Assembly: GCF_003258365.1 (NCBI RefSeq)
Contig: NZ_QHKM01000002.1
Location: forward strand, 62,001-126,000
Length of the DNA stretch: 64,000 bases
Reading direction: 5' to 3'
From: Hymenobacter edaphi
GTDB lineage: Bacteria; Bacteroidota; Bacteroidia; Cytophagales; Hymenobacteraceae
Every line of letters begins with the position of its first letter. Within the stretch, counting starts at the first letter, position 1. Positions 59,928 to 64,000 of the stretch are shown here, piece by piece. The notes under the pieces are model-generated. The model saw only the letters and a program-made list of their open reading frames with translations, ran no database searches and had not been told where the DNA came from. The position numbers and the translations under genes are program-made.

Positions 59928-59998
59928 GTTCGCGTACCGCTGAGCGGCAACCGGACGCCCGTCAGCGGCGGTACGCGAAACTACCGGTACGCGCTACT
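59928..59998. repeat. Palindromic element, family B-like, copy 2
   Basis: AGTTCGCGTACCGCTGA (59928-59944) is inverted imperfectly at 59962-59982, and CGGTACGCGCTAC follows. On the minus strand the TAG stop codon of the barrel gene at 59994 runs into GCGCGTACC, as the family B copy at 16295 does for GH43. Confidence 0.6.
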
Positions 59999-60695
59999 TG
60001 ATCTGGTACTCGGCTTTCAGCTCGAAGGTGGCGTAGCCGTCATTCTGAGCGGGGTTGCCGCGCTGGCTCACGTCGTCGAGGTGGTCGGTGGTGGTGAAGG
60101 TGTAGAGGCCCTGGGCCGATATCCAGAGGCGCGGCACCACATTGAAGCTCAGCCCGCCGCCCACGGGCGCAATCAGGGCCGTGCCGGGGTAGTCGGGCCG
60201 CTCGGGGGGCAGAAAGCCTTCGGGCACGTTCGGGATGTTCACGCCCCGGTAGGCCTTGGGGTTGTAGATGGCGAAGCCCCCGCCGGCCTGCAGATAGGGC
60301 TTGATGCGGGCGTACTGGTTGCGCGTGGCGCCGTACCACGAGGGGTCGGTCAGCGGCTCGAAGCGCACGAAGCTGGTCAGCGAGAGGTTACGGCCGCGGA
60401 AGGCCAGGGCGCGCTCCAGCAGCTTGTCGGTGCCGGCTAGCTGAAACCAGGTCAGGTCGCCGCCCACGGCCCAGTGCGGGCGCCAGGTGTACACCAGCCC
60501 GGCGCTGACGGCCGGGCCCGGGCGCAGGCCGCCCAGGTCGCCGAAATAGAGGGCTGCGCCGCCGCCGGCGGTCAGGCGCAGCGGGCCGCGGTAGAAGCCG
60601 CGGCCCTGCGCGTCGTAGTGGCGGCGCGGGCCCTGGGCCTGCGAGGCCAGCGGCGCCAGCAGGGCGGCGCCGAGGAGAAAGGAGGCTATGCGCAC
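59994..60695 (-). CDS. Outer-membrane beta-barrel protein
   Basis: A 233-residue exported protein with a signal peptide MRIASFLLGAALLAPLASQA. The mature part has about eight amphipathic strands separated by loops: LRLTAGGGAALYFGDLGG, GLVYTWRPHWAVGGDLTW, LQAGGGFAIYNPKAY and a final YATFELKAEYQIK. This is the small DUF6089/OmpW-like barrel common in Bacteroidota. The start is GTG at 60695, as it opens the signal peptide and there is no ATG. It is 67 bp downstream of the TPR gene on the same strand. Function unknown. Confidence 0.8.
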   Translation of the reverse strand: MRIASFLLGAALLAPLASQAQGPRRHYDAQGRGFYRGPLRLTAGGGAALYFGDLGGLRPGPAVSAGLVYTWRPHWAVGGDLTWFQLAGTDKLLERALAFRGRNLSLTSFVRFEPLTDPSWYGATRNQYARIKPYLQAGGGFAIYNPKAYRGVNIPNVPEGFLPPERPDYPGTALIAPVGGGLSFNVVPRLWISAQGLYTFTTTDHLDDVSQRGNPAQNDGYATFELKAEYQIK

Positions 60696-60762
60696 GAAAT
60701 CGAAGCAATGGTGAGTAGGCCGGAGTACGCCCGCCGCGCGGCGGGCGTTGCCGGGCCCGAAC

Positions 60763-61488
60763 TTACTTAAACATGCCCTGCGGGTCGGGCAGCTTGTCCT
60801 TAAGCTGGCTGATGAGCTCAAAATCGATGCTGCTGAAGTCCAGCGTGCGGGCTTTGTGCAGGGATTCCCAGGCGCCCGGGTAGTTTTCCTGCTTGAACTG
60901 CACCCAGCCCAGCTGCTGCCAGGCGTAGGCGTTGTTGGCATCGGCGGCGAGGGCGCGGCGCAGGTACTCGTCGGCCGTTTTCAGGTCCTTATTCTTCTTG
61001 GTCTGCTCGAAGCGGATCAGGTACACGCCGCCCACGTCGGTGAGCAGCTGGGCGTCGGTGGGAGCCAGGGCCAGGGCCTGGCTGAGCAGGCCGATGGCCT
61101 CGTCGGGGGCGGCGCTGGCCGTGAGCAGGCCCAGGCCGCGGTACGGCGCGGGATTCTTCGGATCGAGCACCCAGGCCAGGTTGAAGCGGTAACGGGCCGT
61201 ATCGGCCTGGCCTTCCTTGAGGTATTCGTAGGCCTTGTTGGCGAAAAACTGGCTGGCTTCGGTGCGGGAGGCAAAGCTCTGGTCGGCGCTCCGCAGGAAG
61301 GCCGCGCCCACCAGTTGCTGGCCCGCTTCGGGCGTGAGGCCGCCGAACAGGGGCAGCAGGCGCCGGGCCGCGGCGGGCACGTCGGCGGCGGCGCCTTTGG
61401 TTTTGGCTTTGACTTTTTGGGCCAGGGCCGGATCGGTCAGCAGCAAGCCGGCCGTGAGCAGGGAAAGCAGAAAAGGAAGTCGTTTCAT
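60763..61488 (-). CDS. Exported TPR protein
   Basis: A 241-residue protein with a signal peptide (MKRLPFLLSLLTAGLLLTDP to about 23) and three or more tetratricopeptide repeats: FANKAYEYLKEGQADTARYR, EAIGLLSQALALAPTDAQLL, EYLRRALAADANNAYAWQQL, QENYPGAWESLHKARTLD. TPR solenoids bind other proteins; here probably in the periplasm. It is likely co-transcribed with the barrel gene (67-bp gap). Partner unknown. Confidence 0.85.
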   Translation of the reverse strand: MKRLPFLLSLLTAGLLLTDPALAQKVKAKTKGAAADVPAAARRLLPLFGGLTPEAGQQLVGAAFLRSADQSFASRTEASQFFANKAYEYLKEGQADTARYRFNLAWVLDPKNPAPYRGLGLLTASAAPDEAIGLLSQALALAPTDAQLLTDVGGVYLIRFEQTKKNKDLKTADEYLRRALAADANNAYAWQQLGWVQFKQENYPGAWESLHKARTLDFSSIDFELISQLKDKLPDPQGMFK

Positions 61489-61689
61489 CGGTACTAACCG
61501 GGACGCAGGCGGCGCGCCCCGAGTTCCTAAAGGTAAGCTGCCGGACCGAACAGCGCCCCGCCTGCCCCCAACGTCGCTGCGCCCCGATCATTGCCCGCCC
61601 CGGCCAAATCCGGTTCGGCCCGCATCCGCCGGGGCCGGGGCTGCGTAGGTCGGCTGCACCCGCGCCGGGTGCCGCTTTTTCGGCTGCTT

Positions 61690-62577
61690 ATGACAATTTT
61701 CCGCTGGCTGCTCGGGCCGGCTTTGCTGGGGCTGCTGCTCGTGGCCGCCAACGAGCTGGCCGTGGCCCGCGCCAGCCGCCGCACGGCCGACGTGGCCTAC
61801 GTGCCCGCCGCCGACTCGGCCTACGACGCCACCCGCCACCGCCTCGACGTGTATGCCCCGCGCCAGCCAAGCCCCGCGCCGCGGCCGGTGGTGGTATTCG
61901 TTCACGGCGGCAGCTGGGCCAGCGGCAACAAGGATTTCTACAGCTACGTGGGCCGGCGGCTGGCCCGGCTGGGCGTGGTGGCGGTGGTTGTCAACTACCG
62001 CCTGGCGCCGCAGGTGCGCGTGCCGCAGATGGCCGACGACTGCGCCCGCGCCGTGCTCTGGGTGCAGACCCACATCGGCCGGTACGGCGGCGACGCCGGG
62101 CGCATTTACCTGATGGGCCACTCGGCCGGTGGCGGCCTGGCCGCCTGGCTGGCCACCGACGACGCCCTCTTTGCCCGCCGCGGGCAGCCGCGCAACCCCG
62201 TGCGCGGCGTCATCCTCGACGATGCCGCCGGCCTCGACATGTACGACTACCTGCGGCGCATGGAGTTTTCCGACGACCGGCAGTACCTGGTGCCCTTCGG
62301 CCCTGAGCCGGCGGGCTGGCGCGCGGCCTCGGCGCTGTACCACCTGCACGCCGGGGTGCCGCCCTTTCTGGTATTCGTGGGCGCCAAGACCTACCCCTCC
62401 ATCACCCGCAGCAACGAGAAATTCCGGCAGCGGCTGGCGGCGCTGGGGGCCGCACCGCCCTACCACGTGCTGCCCGGCAAAAAGCACGCGGCCATGGTGC
62501 TGCAGCTCTACTGGCCCGGCAACGTCATCTACCGCGAGCTGCGGGCCTTTGTCGGAGCCGGCACGCCGCAGCGGTAG
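61690..62577 (+). CDS. Alpha/beta hydrolase fold (HSL/carboxylesterase) with N-terminal membrane anchor
   Basis: A 295-residue serine hydrolase of the HSL family. A single membrane helix (IFRWLLGPALLGLLLVAANE, 3-22) anchors it. HGGSW (72-76) is the oxyanion hole, GHSAGG carries the nucleophile S145, and the histidine is in GKKHAAM near the C-terminus. Such enzymes hydrolyse short acyl esters; kynurenine formamidase-like members exist. ATG at 61690 is used since an in-frame extension to 61591 lacks similarity. Divergent from TPR. Confidence 0.88.
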   Translation: MTIFRWLLGPALLGLLLVAANELAVARASRRTADVAYVPAADSAYDATRHRLDVYAPRQPSPAPRPVVVFVHGGSWASGNKDFYSYVGRRLARLGVVAVVVNYRLAPQVRVPQMADDCARAVLWVQTHIGRYGGDAGRIYLMGHSAGGGLAAWLATDDALFARRGQPRNPVRGVILDDAAGLDMYDYLRRMEFSDDRQYLVPFGPEPAGWRAASALYHLHAGVPPFLVFVGAKTYPSITRSNEKFRQRLAALGAAPPYHVLPGKKHAAMVLQLYWPGNVIYRELRAFVGAGTPQR

Positions 62578-62632
62578 GCGGTTTCGGCCAGCTGCCCGGC
62601 CGGGCCGCGGCGCTGCTGGCTGATCCATAAAA

Positions 62633-62659
62633 AAGGCCGCTCCAGTTAGGGGCGGCCTT
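62633..62659. terminator. Terminator between esterase and PLD genes
   Basis: AAGGCCGC (62633-62640) and GCGGCCTT (62652-62659) with an A-run (62628-62634) before it, so it suits the minus strand (PLD gene) best. Confidence 0.7.
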
Positions 62660-62684
62660 GTACGTTGAGCATACTGCCAGACTT

Positions 62685-63389
62685 TCAGCCCTCAAACACG
62701 GCCATTTCGTGCCAGAGCTTCTCGAAGGCCCGGTCGTAGGGCTGCACCACGGCCGGGTCGTCGGTGACGAGCAGGTTTTCGAGGTTGTAGAGCGCGGCTG
62801 AGCGCGTCCAGTTGTAGCTGCCGGTGAGCACGGCGCGGTGGTCGGCCACGGCAAACTTGTGGTGCATGTGGTCGGTGGTGTGGTCCACGCGCACGGGCAC
62901 GCCGGCTTGCTGCAGCTCCCGCACGTCGGAGCCGCGGTCCAGCAGCTTGTCGTTGTCGGTGATGAGGCGCACGCGCACGCCGCGCCGGTGCGCGGCCAGC
63001 AGGGCCTCGGTCAGCCGGTCGTCGGCCACCGTAAACACGCACACGTCGAGGTGGGCAGCGGCCTGCTCGATAAAGCGGCGGATGGCGCCCACGCACTCGT
63101 AGCCGGGGCTGAAGTACACCTGCGGCTGGTGGGCCGCCGCGCCGGGCAGCACCGCCGTGGCCCCGGCCAGCCAGTTGATGATGGCCTTGTCGAGCGGGCT
63201 GGTTACCATTTCCTTGGCCAGTCCGAATACCTGCTGCCGCAGCCGGGCCACGTCGCCGCCCTGCGCCACGAAGGCCGCGGTTTCGCGCTGCAGCATAGTG
63301 GCTTCCTGGGTGGAAAGCGTGGCATCGGCCAGGGCCTGGCGGAAGCGGGTCAGCAGCACTTCGGTATCAGCGGCGGAGGCGGTGGGCAT
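62685..63389 (-). CDS. Phospholipase D-like (single HKD) protein
   Basis: A 234-residue soluble protein. A helical N-terminal part (1-85) precedes one PLD domain with the HxKxxxxD motif: HHKFAVAD (H176, K178, D183) followed by GSYNWT. Proteins with one HKD dimerise to form an active site and are usually nucleases (Nuc/MitoPLD type) rather than lipases. No signal peptide. The ATG at 63389 is chosen; the open frame continues to 63536 through a repeat and is not coding. Function beyond phosphodiester cleavage is open. Confidence 0.82.
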   Translation of the reverse strand: MPTASAADTEVLLTRFRQALADATLSTQEATMLQRETAAFVAQGGDVARLRQQVFGLAKEMVTSPLDKAIINWLAGATAVLPGAAAHQPQVYFSPGYECVGAIRRFIEQAAAHLDVCVFTVADDRLTEALLAAHRRGVRVRLITDNDKLLDRGSDVRELQQAGVPVRVDHTTDHMHHKFAVADHRAVLTGSYNWTRSAALYNLENLLVTDDPAVVQPYDRAFEKLWHEMAVFEG

Positions 63390-63450
63390 GGAAAAGCGGG
63401 TGGGGAGGGGAGAGCAGATGCACAAATCAGAACATTCTGCCAAGCCTTGC

Positions 63451-63520
63451 GAAACATCTCTACCGCCTTGTTCGCCTGGAGTCGTTCGGTAGAGATGCTT
63501 CGGCAAGCTCAGCATGACGG
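63451..63520. repeat. Short palindromic intergenic repeat
   Basis: CATCTCTACCG (63455-63465) is inverted as CGGTAGAGATG (63487-63497), followed by CGGCAAGCTCAGCATGACGG. It shares the ACATCT and CATGACG ends of family A. It lies in the 147-bp gap between the PLD and glycosidase genes. Confidence 0.65.
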
Positions 63521-63536
63521 CCTTTTTCGTTTTCAA

Positions 63537-64000
63537 TCAGGGCAGCAGCAGCGCCGGGGCGTTGCGGGCCTTGCTGAGCTGTTTGGTGCGGCCGGGCACG
63601 GCGGCGGCTACGTGCTGCTGGGCGTCGCGCAGGGCGGCGGCGTAGGGCTCGTAGAGCACCCGCTCCAGGGTGCCGTCGGCGCGCTGCTCCACGTCCCAGA
63701 GGCCCGAGCGGTGCCAGGGCCGGTCCAGGTGGTCCCAGTCGGGCCGGTCGATGATGGGATAGAGGCACACGCCCAGCAGCGGCACGCCGGCCTCGATGGC
63801 GGCGGCGCACTCGGCGGCCACGAAGCGCAGCCAGTCGGGGCGGTGCTCCAGCGGGTGGCTGGTTTCGGTGATGACGACGGGACGGTGGTAGCGCTTGTAG
63901 GCCTCCTTCAGCAGGCTGCGCAGCGGGCGCCAGCGCGGGTCGCAGGCCTCGTTGGCCCAGCCCAGGCGGGCGTTGCTGTGGCACTCCCACTGGTTGTCGT
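63537..64000 (-). CDS. Glycoside hydrolase (beta-glucosidase-like), 5' truncated
   Basis: The C-terminal 153 residues of a cytoplasmic-looking TIM-barrel glycosidase; the frame runs off the right edge of the window. It reads DNQWECHSNARLGWANEACD, RPLRSLLKEAYKRYHRP, then VVITETSHPLEHRPDWLRFV with the presumed catalytic glutamate in ITETS, and ends near PIIDRPDWDHLDRPWHRSGL. The layout resembles family 1-like beta-glucosidases. Substrate unknown; the beginning must be read from the next window. Confidence 0.75.
   Translation of the reverse strand, partial: DNQWECHSNARLGWANEACDPRWRPLRSLLKEAYKRYHRPVVITETSHPLEHRPDWLRFVAAECAAAIEAGVPLLGVCLYPIIDRPDWDHLDRPWHRSGLWDVEQRADGTLERVLYEPYAAALRDAQQHVAAAVPGRTKQLSKARNAPALLLP

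Overview
The window comes from a GC-rich member of the Bacteroidota, most likely a Hymenobacter-type cytophagalean. The evidence is: four secreted proteins with C-terminal type IX secretion (T9SS type A) sorting domains (genes at 22360, 24784, 37174 and 55424); several outer-membrane-type and lipoprotein genes; a CrtY-type lycopene cyclase; DUF2795, DUF349, WG-repeat and Tail_Collar families typical of the phylum; and -7 promoter elements of the Bacteroidota type (TAnnTTTG or TAnnTTGC) upstream of many genes. No rRNA, tRNA, integrase, transposase or CRISPR array was recognised. The first gene (ABC permease) and the last (glycosidase) are cut by the window ends.

Layout. 0-10 kb: housekeeping genes (FtsX-like permease end, LOG-family protein, a tandem pair of RBBP9-like serine hydrolases, lycopene cyclase, an orphan ABC ATPase, DUF2795, DUF349, EttA) and then a decayed TIR-domain fragment. 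10-15 kb: two similar three-gene blocks (small exported CarboxypepD_reg-like protein, a variable middle gene, divergent SpoIIAA/STAS-like protein) whose middle genes are a LuxR regulator with a degenerate receiver and NDH-2. 15-22 kb: sugar and peptide degradation (GH43, trehalase GH37, GH28 lipoprotein, M61 peptidase). 22-34 kb: a surface-protein region with a lectin-like T9SS protein, a 2174-residue multidomain T9SS protein, a formyltransferase-like enzyme and three tandem Tail_Collar (MdpB-like) proteins. 34-44 kb: a patatin with POTRA and barrel, T9SS and outer-membrane proteins, a zinc-dependent phospholipase C-like protein, and the ruvX-def operon. 43-50 kb: CtpA-type protease, homogentisate dioxygenase, a lipoprotein pair, class I HMG-CoA reductase and an unusual TonB. 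50-64 kb: a 9 x 42-bp degenerate tandem repeat, WG-repeat protein, PhyH oxygenase, stand-alone BLUF photoreceptor, M20 and M4 peptidases, ATP-grasp enzyme, SDR, barrel and TPR proteins, esterase, PLD-type protein and a glycosidase end.

How it fits together. Much of the window serves an extracellular scavenging lifestyle: secreted peptidases (M4, M61, M20D) and glycosidases (GH43, GH37, GH28) with T9SS-exported adhesins. HMG-CoA reductase (mevalonate route) and lycopene cyclase point to carotenoid synthesis, and BLUF to blue-light sensing. The best candidate for an undescribed system is the co-directional block 34196 to 24784: three Tail_Collar proteins, a formyltransferase-like enzyme and the giant adhesin. 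The intergenic DNA is also rich in palindromic mobile-like elements, in at least three families.
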